Positions 16,751-25,910 of a stretch of 64,000 nt of DNA are shown piece by piece. The position numbers and the translations under genes are program-made. The DNA lies in contig NZ_JACIDH010000003.1 of assembly GCF_014196255.1 (NCBI RefSeq), positions 1-64,000 on the forward strand, in the 5' to 3' direction. Position 1 is the first letter of the stretch. Each line of letters opens with the position of its first letter. The notes under the pieces are model-generated. The model searched no databases. It saw nothing but the letters and a program-made list of their open reading frames with translations, and was not told the DNA's origin. Source of the stretch: Sphingomonas pseudosanguinis (GTDB lineage: Bacteria; Pseudomonadota; Alphaproteobacteria; Sphingomonadales; Sphingomonadaceae).

Positions 16751-18265
16751 CTAATTGGTCGGCGGCCGCTGGCGATAGCTGAGCGCCTCGGCGACATGAA
16801 TGCGGCCGATCTGATCGGCCCCCGCCAGATCGGCGATCGTGCGCGCCACCCGTAGCACGCGGGTATAGCCGCGCGCGGTCAGCCGCATCCGCTCCGCCGC
16901 CTCGACCAGCAGGGCGCGCCCCGCATCGTCAGGCGTCGCGAACCGTTCGAGCCAGAGGCCGTCCGCCTCGGCATTGGTGCGGATCGTGACCGGCGCATCC
17001 CGGTAGCGCGCGGTCTGCAGCGCCCGTGCCGCCGCGACCCGCGCGGCGACGACCGCCGACGATTCGGCGGCGGCGGGGGCGAACAGATCGACCGCGCGGA
17101 CCGGCTGCACCTCGACCGACAGGTCGATCCGGTCGAGCAAAGGCCCGGAAATCTTCGCCTGATAATCCGCCGCACAGCGTGGTGCCCGCGCGCAGGCCAG
17201 TGCTGCGTCGCCCAGATGGCCGCAGCGGCACGGGTTCATCGCGGCGACCAGTTGCACCCGCGCAGGGAAGGTCACATGCGCATTGGCGCGCGCGATGCTG
17301 ACCGTGCCCGTCTCCAGCGGCTGGCGCAGCGAATCGAGCACCGCGCGCTGGAATTCGGGCAGTTCGTCGAGGAACAGCACGCCCAGATGCGCCAGACTCA
17401 CCTCGCCCGGCTTGGCCTTCAACCCGCCGCCGGTCAGCGCCGCCATCGACGCGGAGTGATGCGGCGCACGGAAGGGTCGTGTGCGGGTCAGCCGCCCCCC
17501 GGCCAAAGTGCCGGCGACGGACTGGACCATCGACACCTCCAGCGCCTCCGCCGCGTCCAGCGGGGGAAGGATACCCGGAAGGCACGCCGCCATCAGCGAT
17601 TTGCCGGAACCGGGCGGGCCGCTCATCAGCAGGTTATGTCCGCCTGCCGCCGCGATCTCCAGCGCGCGGCGGGCGTTTTCCTGTCCCTTGACCTGCGACA
17701 GGTCGGGGCCGGACACGCCCTCCTCGACCAGCCCCGCCTCGGGCAGGGGCAGCGCCGAGTGGCTCTTCAGATGGTTGATCAACGACAACAGGTCGGGCGC
17801 GGCGATCACCGAACCGCCACCGGCCCAGCTCGCCTCCGCGCCTTGTGCCGCGGGACAGATCAGCCCCTTGTCGACCGACCCGGCATGGATCGCCGCCAGC
17901 AACACGCCCGGCGACGGCCCGATCCGGCCGTCGAGCGCCAATTCGCCGACCACGACATGGTCGGCCAGCAATTCGGCATCGACCACCCCCATCGCGGCCA
18001 GCAGGGCGAGCGCGATGGGCAGGTCGAAATGCGATCCCTCCTTGGGCAGGTCGGCGGGCGACAGGTTCACCGCGATCCGCTTGGGGGGCAGGGCGAGGCC
18101 CATGGCGGCGATGGCGGCGCGCACGCGTTCGCGGCTTTCGCCCACCGCCTTGTCGGCCAATCCGACCAGATTGAAGGCGGGCAGGCCGGCGATCAGCTGC
18201 ACCTGCACCTCCACGGCGCGCGCCTCCAGCCCCAGATAGGCCACCGTGGACACGATCGTCGCCAT
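16751..18265 (-). CDS. comM: ComM / YifB family Mg-chelatase-like AAA ATPase
   Basis: 504-residue protein of the ComM (YifB) family, a helicase-like ATPase that helps branch migration of incoming DNA in natural transformation. Layout: Lon-like N-terminal domain (SAEFNLVGLAD-type region, here AFNLVGLADKAVGESRERVR), Walker A GPPGSGKSL, Walker B LFLDELPEF, and a C-terminal Mg-chelatase region with the Cys-containing MNPCRCGHLGD loop. The start at 18265 is preceded by a G-rich ribosome binding site. It is divergent from rpmH. Confidence 0.93.
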   Translation of the reverse strand: MATIVSTVAYLGLEARAVEVQVQLIAGLPAFNLVGLADKAVGESRERVRAAIAAMGLALPPKRIAVNLSPADLPKEGSHFDLPIALALLAAMGVVDAELLADHVVVGELALDGRIGPSPGVLLAAIHAGSVDKGLICPAAQGAEASWAGGGSVIAAPDLLSLINHLKSHSALPLPEAGLVEEGVSGPDLSQVKGQENARRALEIAAAGGHNLLMSGPPGSGKSLMAACLPGILPPLDAAEALEVSMVQSVAGTLAGGRLTRTRPFRAPHHSASMAALTGGGLKAKPGEVSLAHLGVLFLDELPEFQRAVLDSLRQPLETGTVSIARANAHVTFPARVQLVAAMNPCRCGHLGDAALACARAPRCAADYQAKISGPLLDRIDLSVEVQPVRAVDLFAPAAAESSAVVAARVAAARALQTARYRDAPVTIRTNAEADGLWLERFATPDDAGRALLVEAAERMRLTARGYTRVLRVARTIADLAGADQIGRIHVAEALSYRQRPPTN

Positions 18266-18403
18266 AGAATACCCCCCGCGCGGGCTCTCCCCTGCCCGCC
18301 CGCTTTCCCTGCAAAGGAAGCGGCGCGACCGCAAGGGGAAGATGGGTGGGCACCAACCGTGCACAGCCGATTGACTTGAAAGCCCGCTTTGCGTAAGCGG
18401 CTT

Positions 18404-18439
18404 GCCACCAAGGCCGTCCTCGTGGCGGCCGTTTTTATT
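18404..18439 (+). promoter_or_regulatory. Terminator-like hairpin with alternative fold in the rpmH leader
   Basis: GGCCG (18412-18416) pairs with CGGCC (18426-18430), with an inner CC/GG extension, and is followed by GTTTTTATT. An alternative pairing, GCCAC (18404-18408) with GTGGC (18422-18426), would exclude it. No plus-strand gene lies upstream for over 2 kb, so a plus-strand terminator 24 bases before rpmH is best read as an attenuator of rpmH itself. A weak promoter match (TTGACT at 18371) is upstream. Confidence 0.5.
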
Positions 18440-18462
18440 CAGACGTATCCAAGGAATGAACG

Positions 18463-18597
18463 ATGAAGCGGACCTTTCAGCCGAGCAATCTGGTGCGCGC
18501 TCGCCGTCACGGCTTCCGTGCGCGGATGGCGACGCCCGGCGGCCGTGCGGTGATCCGGGCGCGTCGCGCGCGCGGTCGCAAGAAGCTGTCGGCGTAA
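18463..18597 (+). CDS. rpmH: 50S ribosomal protein L34
   Basis: 44 residues: [18 protein letters not shown], then [13 protein letters not shown] and the basic tail [10 protein letters not shown]. This is the standard L34 length and sequence. AAGGA lies 7 bases before the ATG. rnpA follows directly. Confidence 0.98.
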   Translation: MKRTFQPSNLVRARRHGFRARMATPGGRAVIRARRARGRKKLSA

Positions 18598-19067
18598 TCA
18601 CGACGCTGACCCGCCGCCGCGATTTCCTCGCGGCCAATGGCGGGCGACGCGTGGCGATGCCCGGCTTCGTGCTGCAGGTTCGCCCGCGTGATGACGGTGA
18701 TGCCACCATTCGGGTCGGCTTCACCGTCACCAAGAAGATCGGCAACGCGGTCGTTCGCAACCGGATGAAACGCCGGATGCGGGCGCTCGCGCGCGATCTG
18801 TTGCCGACCAAGGGCATCGCCGGCGCGGACCATGTCCTGATCGGCCGACAGGGCGGGATCGAGCGCGATTATCAGGCGCTCACCGCCGAGCTGGCCAAGG
18901 CGCTGACCCGTGCCGCCTCGCCCGATACCGGTGGCCATGACCGCCCACGCGAACCGTGCGTGCATCATGGCCGTGGCAAGGGGCGTGGCCCCCGTGGCGG
19001 CGCGCATCGCCAGCCCGTGACCCCGGCCGTGACCCAGGCCGCAACATCGACTCAAGAGCCCGCGTGA
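18597..19067 (+). CDS. rnpA: Ribonuclease P protein component, start codon uncertain
   Basis: Protein part of RNase P, which matures tRNA 5' ends. The conserved body is clear: [16 protein letters not shown] at the start and the RNR motif [20 protein letters not shown], then ADHVLIGR. The C-terminus carries an extra 40-residue Gly/His/Arg-rich tail. The odd point is the start: between the rpmH stop and TLTRRR there is no ATG, GTG or TTG in frame. The coordinates given use ATC at 18597 as a placeholder; CTG at 18606 is another choice. The nearest ordinary start is ATG at 18456, which would put all of rpmH inside rnpA in another frame. Confidence 0.9.
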   Translation: MTTLTRRRDFLAANGGRRVAMPGFVLQVRPRDDGDATIRVGFTVTKKIGNAVVRNRMKRRMRALARDLLPTKGIAGADHVLIGRQGGIERDYQALTAELAKALTRAASPDTGGHDRPREPCVHHGRGKGRGPRGGAHRQPVTPAVTQAATSTQEPA

Positions 19068-19282
19068 CCCTGTTCGCGCGGGCCTTGATTCTGATCGCGC
19101 GGGGCTGGCAACTCGGCCCCTCGCTCATTTTGCCGCCCACGTGCCGCTATCAACCGTCCTGTTCGGCCTATGCAATACAGGCCATTGCCCGCTATGGCGC
19201 GGTCAAAGGGGGCTGGTTGGCGCTCAAGCGCATCGCGCGGTGCCATCCCTGGGGCGGGCACGGACCCGACCCGGTCCCCTGA
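19064..19282 (+). CDS. yidD: Membrane protein insertion efficiency factor YidD
   Basis: 72 residues with the conserved core [20 protein letters not shown] and the end [13 protein letters not shown]. YidD helps YidC-dependent insertion of membrane proteins. The start is GTG at 19064, overlapping the rnpA stop by 4 bases. It is 18 bases from yidC. Confidence 0.95.
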   Translation: MTLFARALILIARGWQLGPSLILPPTCRYQPSCSAYAIQAIARYGAVKGGWLALKRIARCHPWGGHGPDPVP

Positions 19283-19300
19283 CACTAACGGGGTTTCCAC

Positions 19301-20998
19301 GTGAACCAAGACCGCAAGAATTTCGTCGTGTTCGCGGTGATCGCGGCGCTGATCCTGTTCGGATGGCCGCTCATCCAGAACAAGTTCTTCCCGAGCAACC
19401 CGCCCGCGACGAAGATCGTCGACGGCAAGCAGGTGCCGCTGCCCAAGCCCGAGGCCGATCCGACCGCCGACACCCCCGCCGCGATTCGCGATCGCCGGGT
19501 CGTGCTGGCGGAAACCCCGCGCGTCGCGATCGATACGCCGCGCCTGAAGGGATCGATCAACCTGAAGGGCGCGCGGATCGATGACCTCGTCCTGCTCGAC
19601 TATAAGGAAACGGTCGCCAAGGATTCGGCTCCGATCCGTCTGTTGTCGCCGGCCGGCGCGACGGGTGCCTATTTCGCGGGCTTCGGCTGGCGCACCAACG
19701 GGCTGAACCCGCCCGCCGCCGACACCGTCTGGACCGCGAGCGCGCCCGTGCTGCGCCCCGACCAACCGGTCACGCTGTCGTCGAGCAACGGCCAGGGCCA
19801 GCAGTTCCGCATCACCCTGTCGGTCGACAAGGATTACATGTTCACCGTCCAGCAGACGGTGGCCAATGGCGGCACCGCGCCGGTGCCGGTCGCGGCCTAT
19901 GGCTATATCAATCGCGGCATCTCGGCCGATCCGGACAGCTGGACGATCCATGTCGGCCCGATGTCGGTCAATAACGGCTCGGCCAATTACGGCCCGAACT
20001 GGAAGGATCTGGACAAGGCCCCCACCCGCTTCACCACCACCGGCGGCTGGCTGGGCTTCACCGACAAATACTGGCTGGCCACGATGATCCCCGATCAGGC
20101 CAAGACGTTCGACGGCCAGTTCCGCGCCGGCGCGGGCCAGACCTATCAGGCGGACTATACGCTCCAGCCGCAGACGCTGGCGCCGGGCCGTCAGGTGACC
20201 CAGACCACCCGCTTCTTCGCGGGCGCCAAGGAAGTCGCGCTGCTCGACCGCTATACCGACAAGGAAGGCGCGACGAAGCTGGATTACGCGCTCGACTGGG
20301 GGTATCTGCGCGTCCTGGAAAAGCCGATCTTCTACTATCTCGACTGGCTGTTCCGCCTGATCGGCAATTTCGGCGTCGCGATCATCCTGCTGACCGTCAC
20401 CATCCGAGCGCTGATGTTCCCGATCGCGCAGCGCCAGTTCGCCTCGATGGCGGCGATGCGCGCGGTGCAGCCCAAGATGAAGGCGCTGCAGGAACGGTAC
20501 AAGGACGACAAGGTCCGCATGCAGCAGGAGGTCATGGCCCTCTACAAGCAGGAGAAGGTCAATCCCCTGGCGGGCTGTCTGCCGACGCTGATCCAAATTC
20601 CGATCTTCTATGCGCTCTACAAGGTGCTGATGCTGACGATCGAAATGCGCCACCAGCATTTCGTCCTGTGGATCAAGGACCTGTCCGCGCCCGACCCGCT
20701 GACCCCGGTCAACCTGTTCGGCCTGCTGCCCTTCGTGCCGCCGCACTTCATCGCGATCGGCGTCGTGCCGATCCTGCTGGGCATCTCGATGTACTTCCAG
20801 TTCAAGATGAACCCGCAGCCGATGGATGACGCGCAGAAGCAGGTCTTCGCGATCCTGCCCTGGGTGCTGATGTTCGTGATGGCGCCGTTCGCGGTCGGCC
20901 TGCAGGTCTACTGGATCACGACCAACTGCATCTCGATCCTGCAGCAGCGCCTGCTCTACGCCCGCCATCCGGGCCTGAAGCAGCCTGTCGCCAAGTGA
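19301..20998 (+). CDS. yidC: Membrane protein insertase YidC
   Basis: 565-residue inner-membrane insertase of the Gram-negative type. It has an N-terminal membrane segment (9-23), a large periplasmic beta-sandwich domain (about 60-330), and the conserved five-segment core that begins near [20 protein letters not shown], with a cytoplasmic coiled region ([20 protein letters not shown]). GTG start. Coupled to engB by a GTGA overlap. Confidence 0.97.
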   Translation: MNQDRKNFVVFAVIAALILFGWPLIQNKFFPSNPPATKIVDGKQVPLPKPEADPTADTPAAIRDRRVVLAETPRVAIDTPRLKGSINLKGARIDDLVLLDYKETVAKDSAPIRLLSPAGATGAYFAGFGWRTNGLNPPAADTVWTASAPVLRPDQPVTLSSSNGQGQQFRITLSVDKDYMFTVQQTVANGGTAPVPVAAYGYINRGISADPDSWTIHVGPMSVNNGSANYGPNWKDLDKAPTRFTTTGGWLGFTDKYWLATMIPDQAKTFDGQFRAGAGQTYQADYTLQPQTLAPGRQVTQTTRFFAGAKEVALLDRYTDKEGATKLDYALDWGYLRVLEKPIFYYLDWLFRLIGNFGVAIILLTVTIRALMFPIAQRQFASMAAMRAVQPKMKALQERYKDDKVRMQQEVMALYKQEKVNPLAGCLPTLIQIPIFYALYKVLMLTIEMRHQHFVLWIKDLSAPDPLTPVNLFGLLPFVPPHFIAIGVVPILLGISMYFQFKMNPQPMDDAQKQVFAILPWVLMFVMAPFAVGLQVYWITTNCISILQQRLLYARHPGLKQPVAK

Positions 20999-21669
20999 GC
21001 GAGCTTCCCACCCCTGCCCCCTCCGAAGAGCCCGCCGGCTTCTCGGAGGAGCTGGTCGAGCAGGCGCGCAAGCTGTTCGCCGGGCCGGTCACCTTCCTGA
21101 AGTCCGCGCCCGCGCTGAAATTCCTGCCCGATCCGATCGTGCCGGAAGTCGCGGTCGCGGGCCGGTCCAATGTCGGCAAGTCGTCGCTGCTCAACGCGCT
21201 GACCAACCGCAACGGTCTGGCCCGCACGTCGAACACGCCGGGGCGGACGCAGGAGTTGAACTTCTTCGACGTCGGGACCCCGCCCACGCTGCGGCTGGTC
21301 GACATGCCGGGCTATGGCTTTGCCAAGGCGCCCAAGGACATGGTCAAGCAGTGGCGTTTCCTGGTGAACGACTTCCTGCGCGGGCGGCAGGCGCTCAAGC
21401 GCGCGCTGGTGCTGATCGACTCGCGCCACGGCATCAAGGAGGTCGATCGCGAGATCCTGGAGATGCTCGACCGCGCGGCGGTCAGCTACCGCATCGTCCT
21501 GACCAAGGCGGACAAGGTGAAGGCGACCGAACTCGCCGACGTCGTCGCCCGCACCGAGGTGGAAGCGCGCAAGCGTGCCGCCGCGCACCCCGACATTCTT
21601 GCCACCTCCAGCGAAGGCGGCATGGGCATCGCCGAACTGCGCGCGGCGGTGCTGGAAGCCATCGGCTGA
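20995..21669 (+). CDS. engB: Ribosome biogenesis GTPase EngB/YihA
   Basis: 224-residue GTP-binding protein needed for 50S assembly. The G motifs are in order: G1 [13 protein letters not shown]2 [12 protein letters not shown]3 DMPGYGFA, G4 TKAD, G5 TSSEGG. The start is GTG at 20995 overlapping yidC. A strong terminator follows 27 bases after the stop, ending the rpmH-engB unit. Confidence 0.95.
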   Translation: MSELPTPAPSEEPAGFSEELVEQARKLFAGPVTFLKSAPALKFLPDPIVPEVAVAGRSNVGKSSLLNALTNRNGLARTSNTPGRTQELNFFDVGTPPTLRLVDMPGYGFAKAPKDMVKQWRFLVNDFLRGRQALKRALVLIDSRHGIKEVDREILEMLDRAAVSYRIVLTKADKVKATELADVVARTEVEARKRAAAHPDILATSSEGGMGIAELRAAVLEAIG

Positions 21670-21696
21670 TTCGTGGACACTCATCGCTGACAGACG

Positions 21697-21731
21697 AAAC
21701 CCATCCGGTTCCCGCCGGATGGGTTTTTCTT
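21697..21731 (+). terminator. Intrinsic terminator after engB
   Basis: AAACCCATCCGG (21697-21708) and CCGGATGGGTTT (21715-21726) form a 12-bp stem around the loop TTCCCG, followed by TTCTTT. Confidence 0.92.
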
Positions 21732-21774
21732 TACCCGGTTGCCGGGCAGGCATGGGCCGGTTACCCCTGTCGCC

Positions 21775-22437
21775 ATGAAGCTGATCATCGGTAACAAGGC
21801 CTATTCCTCTTGGTCCCTGCGCGGCTGGCTTGCGTGCCGCCAGTCGGGGATCGCGTTCGAGGAGGTCGTCGTGCCGCTTTACGACGAGGATTGGGACAAG
21901 CGCCGTGAGGGGGCCGAGTTCGCGCCGTCGTCCGGCAAGGTGCCGATCCTGTGGGACGGCGAGGCGGTGGTGTGGGACAGCCTGGCCATCATCGACTATC
22001 TCGCCGACAAGGTGGGCCGCGACCTGTTTTGGCCGGCCGACGACACCGCGCGTGCCATGGCGCGGTCGATGGCGGCCGAGATGCATTCCAGCTTCGTCGC
22101 GCTGCGCCGCAAGCACAGCATGAATATCCGGCAAATCTATCCGGCGCAGATGCCCGACGATGACGTCATCGTCGATCTGAAGCGCATCATGGAGCTATGG
22201 GCGCAGGCACGGGCGCGGTTCGGTGGTGAGGGCGACTTCCTATTCGGCGAATTCGGCGCGGTCGACATCATGTTCGCGCCGGTGGTGACGCGCATCATCA
22301 CCTATCAGCTGCCAGTCGCGCGCTTCGCCGTCCGCTATATGGACGCGGTCCTGCGCCACCCCTTCATGCAGGACTGGATCGCCGGGGCACAGGAGGAGGA
22401 ATGGGTGATCGAGCGGTTCGAGCAGCCGGTGGGGTGA
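21775..22437 (+). CDS. Glutathione S-transferase family protein
   Basis: 220 residues. The N-terminal thioredoxin-like half has KAYSSWSLRGWLACRQSG (the Ser is the likely catalytic residue) and the cis-Pro motif GKVPILWDGEAVVWDSLAI; the second half is all helical. The substrate cannot be told. The start at 21775 gives the usual N-terminus (MKLIIGNKAYSSW), although the ribosome binding site is poor. Confidence 0.9.
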   Translation: MKLIIGNKAYSSWSLRGWLACRQSGIAFEEVVVPLYDEDWDKRREGAEFAPSSGKVPILWDGEAVVWDSLAIIDYLADKVGRDLFWPADDTARAMARSMAAEMHSSFVALRRKHSMNIRQIYPAQMPDDDVIVDLKRIMELWAQARARFGGEGDFLFGEFGAVDIMFAPVVTRIITYQLPVARFAVRYMDAVLRHPFMQDWIAGAQEEEWVIERFEQPVG

Positions 22438-22448
22438 GTGTTTGCCCT

Positions 22449-22540
22449 TGGCCTTCGACTTCGCTCAGGCTGAGCGGCGGGTGGGGTTTCGCACCAATAG
22501 CGATACGCTCCGTTCAGCCTGAGCGAAATCGAAGGCCACG
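22449..22540. repeat. Inverted pair of the GTTCAGCCTGAGCGAAGTCG repeat
   Basis: Two 28-base copies in opposite orientation, GGCCTTCGACTTCGCTCAGG (from 22450) and its complement ending at 22537, are separated by about 32 bases. The same pair is at 30331-30418, and single copies lie at 29927 and 30168. It would form a long hairpin between the convergent GST gene and the small minus-strand gene, and may act as a terminator for both. Confidence 0.9.
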
Positions 22541-22548
22541 CCCCCCGC

Positions 22549-22731
22549 TCACCGTGCCGCCGGCGGCGTCTCGTTGAGCGGCGCCCGCTGCTCGCCCGCC
22601 GGTTCGGCGACGCGCGACGTGAAGGCCCAGAGCAAGCCAAAGGCGATCAACAGCGCCACGCCCAGCCATGCCATCAGGGCGACGCTGGTCTTGCGCCCCT
22701 TGTGATCCACACCACGATCGCGATCGTTCAT
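22549..22731 (-). CDS. Small single-pass membrane protein
   Basis: 60 residues: a charged N-terminus (MNDRDRGVDHKGRKTS), one membrane segment (ALMAWLGVALLIAFGLLWAF, about 18-37) and a short polar tail. A GGGAG ribosome binding site precedes the ATG. It lies alone between the GST gene and dapE, reading away from dapE. Function unknown; the composition and ribosome binding site argue that it is real. Confidence 0.6.
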   Translation of the reverse strand: MNDRDRGVDHKGRKTSVALMAWLGVALLIAFGLLWAFTSRVAEPAGEQRAPLNETPPAAR

Positions 22732-22869
22732 CGCCTTACTCCCATCATGAGCGCTCACAACGATGCGCGCGCCATTGGGGTCCCGCCATCCTCTAACCTG
22801 GATTAGAAAGATTAGCGCGATCGGGCCGGGTGATTGCCTGTGCCGTCGCGGCTGCCTATGCCCCGCCGC

Positions 22870-23985
22870 ATGACCGATGCCCTTTCCCTGACACAGGCCC
22901 TGATCCGCGCCGACAGCGTCACCCCCGCAATCGGCGGCGTGTTCGACGTACTGGAGGCCGCGCTCGTCCCGCTGGGCTTCGTGGTGGATCGCTTCGTCAT
23001 CGGGGAAGCACCCGATGGTCCGGTCGAGAATTTGCTCGCGACGCGCGCCGGCGACGGCTCGCACCTCGCTTTTGCCGGTCATGTCGATGTCGTGCCCGCC
23101 GGCGAAGGCTGGCAGGGATCGCCCTTTTCCGGCGATGTGCGCGATGGCCTGTTATACGGACGCGGCGCGGTCGACATGAAGGGCGCGGTCGCGGCCTTCG
23201 TCGCGGCGATCCCGGCCGATCCGACCATCCCCCTCTCGCTGATCATCACCGGCGATGAGGAAGGCCCCGCCGTTTATGGCACCCGCGCGCTGATCGATCG
23301 CATGGCCGAGCGCGGGGTCGCCCCCGATCTATGCCTGGTGGGCGAGCCGACCTCCGCACACCGGCTGGGCGACATGATGAAGATCGGGCGGCGTGGCTCG
23401 GTCAATATCTGGATCACGGTGCCCGGGCGGCAGGGGCATGTCGCCTATCCACACCTCGCCGACAATCCGATCACCCCGCTGGTCGCGATCCTGGTCGAGA
23501 TCGAGGGGATCACGCTCGATACCGGCAATGCCTGGTTCCAGCCCTCGAACATTGAGATCACCGACCTGCATGTCGGCAACCCCGCGCACAACGTCATCCC
23601 CGGATCGGCGCAGGCGAGATTGTCGATCCGCTTCAACGACGAACAACAGGGTCAGGCGCTGATCGACCGGATCGCCGACGTGGCGCAGCGCCATGCACCC
23701 GCCGCCCAGGTCACAGGCCGCATCTCGGGCGAGGCGTTCCTGACCCAGCCCGGCCCCTTCTCCGCGATGATCGCCGACGCCATCCGTGCCGAGACCGGGA
23801 TCGAGGCCGAATTGTCGACCACCGGCGGCACGTCGGACGCGCGTTTCCTGTCGAAGCTGTGCCCCACGGTCGAGTTCGGCCTGCTCAACGCGACGATGCA
23901 CAAGGTGGACGAGGCCGTGGCGGTCGACGACCTGTACGCGCTGGCCCGCATCTATGCGGGGGTCATCGCTCGCGCGGGCGCCTGA
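22870..23985 (+). CDS. dapE: Succinyl-diaminopimelate desuccinylase
   Basis: 371-residue zinc hydrolase of the lysine/meso-diaminopimelate pathway. Metal and catalytic motifs: FAGHVDVVP (His and Asp), GRGAVDMKG, TGDEEGPA with the catalytic Glu, and the dimer-domain and C-terminal histidine (LLNATMHKVDEAV). The start at 22870 (MTDALSLTQ) matches the family; 22858 is an alternative. Its end overlaps the convergent smr gene by 23 bases. Confidence 0.95.
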   Translation: MTDALSLTQALIRADSVTPAIGGVFDVLEAALVPLGFVVDRFVIGEAPDGPVENLLATRAGDGSHLAFAGHVDVVPAGEGWQGSPFSGDVRDGLLYGRGAVDMKGAVAAFVAAIPADPTIPLSLIITGDEEGPAVYGTRALIDRMAERGVAPDLCLVGEPTSAHRLGDMMKIGRRGSVNIWITVPGRQGHVAYPHLADNPITPLVAILVEIEGITLDTGNAWFQPSNIEITDLHVGNPAHNVIPGSAQARLSIRFNDEQQGQALIDRIADVAQRHAPAAQVTGRISGEAFLTQPGPFSAMIADAIRAETGIEAELSTTGGTSDARFLSKLCPTVEFGLLNATMHKVDEAVAVDDLYALARIYAGVIARAGA

Positions 23986-24535
23986 ACACGATGTAGAGCG
24001 CGCCCTGCCCGCCATGGCGGGGATGGGCACCCCGGATCGCCGCGATCGCATCGGCATGGCGCGACGCGCCCAGCCAGTCGCTGATCGCCGCACGGATCGC
24101 GCCGCGCGCATGCGGGCGCTCGCTTTCGGGGCGCGGCGGCTTGCCCGTCACCAGCAGCAGCACACGGTCGCCCCGTGCGATGGCGCGGCCCAACCCCTGA
24201 TCGAGCAGCGCGTGCGCCGACGACAGGGTATGTCCGTGCAGGTCGAGCGAGCTGTCGGGTATCACGGCGCCGCGCGACAGCCGCTTGTCCCAGCCACCGT
24301 CGAGGGTCTCGCCCGGCCCCTTTTTGGGCGCGGCCGGTGCGGGGGCAGGTTGACGCAGCGGAGGCACGCGCCCCTTGACCCGCACCTTCGGGGCACCCGG
24401 CGTTTCGTGGAACACCGCCTCCATCGTCGGAGGCGGTGGTGCGGGCCTGGCGGGCACGATCGCGGCACGCAAGGGGCGCACGGTGTTCATTACCCGCGCC
24501 CAAAGCTGCGCTTCGTCAGGGTTGAGGGATCGCAC
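23963..24535 (-). CDS. Smr-domain protein
   Basis: 190 residues. A Pro/Ala-rich first half is followed by a complete Smr (MutS2-like) domain: SLDLHGHTLSSAHALLDQGL near 93, then VLLLVTGKPPR and GALYIVFRR at the end. Smr domains bind or cut nucleic acids; the DLHG and TGK motifs are intact. The start is taken as GTG at 24535, giving VRSLNPDEAQLWARVMNTVR, which is how such proteins usually begin and overlaps the mltA stop by 20 bases; an internal ATG is at 24490. Confidence 0.88.
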   Translation of the reverse strand: MRSLNPDEAQLWARVMNTVRPLRAAIVPARPAPPPPTMEAVFHETPGAPKVRVKGRVPPLRQPAPAPAAPKKGPGETLDGGWDKRLSRGAVIPDSSLDLHGHTLSSAHALLDQGLGRAIARGDRVLLLVTGKPPRPESERPHARGAIRAAISDWLGASRHADAIAAIRGAHPRHGGQGALYIVFRRPRER

Positions 24536-25895
24536 CGGCCGTCCCGTTCGCACCGACAATGCCGGCGCGCGCCAATGTACCGACCGGCAGCAGCAGGAAC
24601 GCCGTGCCGCGCGCCGACATGCCGCCCGCCACGGTACGCGCAGTCTCACCCGCACCCCAGAAGGTGTCGAAGCGGTTGGCGCCCTTGATCGCGCCGCCCG
24701 TGTCCTGCGCGACCCACAGGCCGGTTGCATCCTGCCGATCCATCGACAGGAAGACGGGCGCGCCCAGCGGCACGAATTTGGGATCGGCGGCCGCGCTCAC
24801 CTGTCCCGTTACCGCATAGCCCATCGCGCCCTGCGGCGCGCCGTCCAGTTCGCGGAAGAACACGAAGCTCTTATTCTCGCGCATGATCGCGCGACCTTCC
24901 TCGGGATGCGCATGCAACCAGGCGACGATCCCCTGCATCGAGGTCTGCCCCGGCGCCAGCAGCCCGCGCGACTTCATCAGCGCGCCGATGCCGGTATAAT
25001 CCCGGCCATTTTGCGTATCATAGCCGACCCGCATGATGTCACCGCCGGGCAGCCGCAGCCGCCCCGAACCCTGGATTTGCAGGAAGAACACCTCGACCGG
25101 GTCCGCGCCCCAGGCGAGGACGGGCGCACGTCCCTCGAGCGAGCCTTCCTCGATCGCGGTCCGGTCGTCATAGGGGACCAGATTGGTGCCCTGTACCTTC
25201 CCGCGAACCTTCTTGCCCTTCAACGCGGTGGAAAAGGCGCCGAGGTCGACATCGATCAGATCGCGGGGGCGGGCGTAAATCGGCACCTCATAGCCCGATC
25301 GACGATCGCGCGAGCCGGCGATCTCCGGTTCATAATAGCCGGTCGCCAGCGAGCGGCCGTCGCCGACCTGCACCGCCTCGAAATACCGGACGAAGAAGTC
25401 GCGCGCGCCGCCACGCTGGACATTGGCGGCCGCCTGACAAGCCGGCTGCCAGTCCGCCCCCTGGGTCAGGCCGCTGCTGTCGGTCCGCCGCATCAGGCCG
25501 GGGCAGGACAGGAGGAAGGCTGCGCGCGCCGCTTCGGCCTGTGGTTCGGTGATCGGCAGGGCGGCAACCGGCGGGCCGGCCAGCACGCCCGCCTGCGCGG
25601 CGGTGGCCGCACCAGCGGGCGCGATCACCGGCGTGGCGGGCAAGGGCGTCGCGGGGATGATCTGGACCGGACCGGGGCCGACGCGCGAGACGCTGGGGCC
25701 ATTCGGCTGGACCGAAGGCCCGGCGGGACGCGGCCGATCGGGACGGAACTCAGGCCGCTGCGATGGCGCGGGGCGGGACGCGCCGCCCGTATAATCGCCC
25801 GACGCGCCCGGCGGAACGATATGCCCGGCGCAGGCCGCCAGGCTCAACGAAAGCGCGACCGTCGCCGCGGTGCGAAGCCCCCTCACCGTTCGCAT
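24516..25895 (-). CDS. mltA: Membrane-bound lytic murein transglycosylase A
   Basis: 459-residue lipoprotein that cleaves peptidoglycan glycan strands. A lipobox (SLAACAGH, Cys22) follows a short signal peptide; a Pro/Ala-rich linker follows (about 27-105); then the MltA barrel (ATGYYEPEI and QIQGSGRLRLPGG) and the C-terminal 3D domain (VAQDTGGAIKGANRFDTFWG) with its three aspartates. It is in one direction with the Tim44-domain gene upstream (15 bases) and smr downstream. Confidence 0.95.
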   Translation of the reverse strand: MRTVRGLRTAATVALSLSLAACAGHIVPPGASGDYTGGASRPAPSQRPEFRPDRPRPAGPSVQPNGPSVSRVGPGPVQIIPATPLPATPVIAPAGAATAAQAGVLAGPPVAALPITEPQAEAARAAFLLSCPGLMRRTDSSGLTQGADWQPACQAAANVQRGGARDFFVRYFEAVQVGDGRSLATGYYEPEIAGSRDRRSGYEVPIYARPRDLIDVDLGAFSTALKGKKVRGKVQGTNLVPYDDRTAIEEGSLEGRAPVLAWGADPVEVFFLQIQGSGRLRLPGGDIMRVGYDTQNGRDYTGIGALMKSRGLLAPGQTSMQGIVAWLHAHPEEGRAIMRENKSFVFFRELDGAPQGAMGYAVTGQVSAAADPKFVPLGAPVFLSMDRQDATGLWVAQDTGGAIKGANRFDTFWGAGETARTVAGGMSARGTAFLLLPVGTLARAGIVGANGTAGAIPQP

Positions 25896-25910
25896 TCCCC
25901 CGGCCTGTCG

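Noticed and set aside
19052..20968. 638-codon open frame on the minus strand opposite yidC
   Set aside because: Antisense shadow rich in Arg, His, Gln and Asp; overlaps a complete yidC over its whole length.
23963..23985. Possible misannotated ends of dapE and smr because they overlap on opposite strands
   Set aside because: Both reading frames keep conserved C-terminal residues up to their stops; a 23-base convergent overlap is acceptable.
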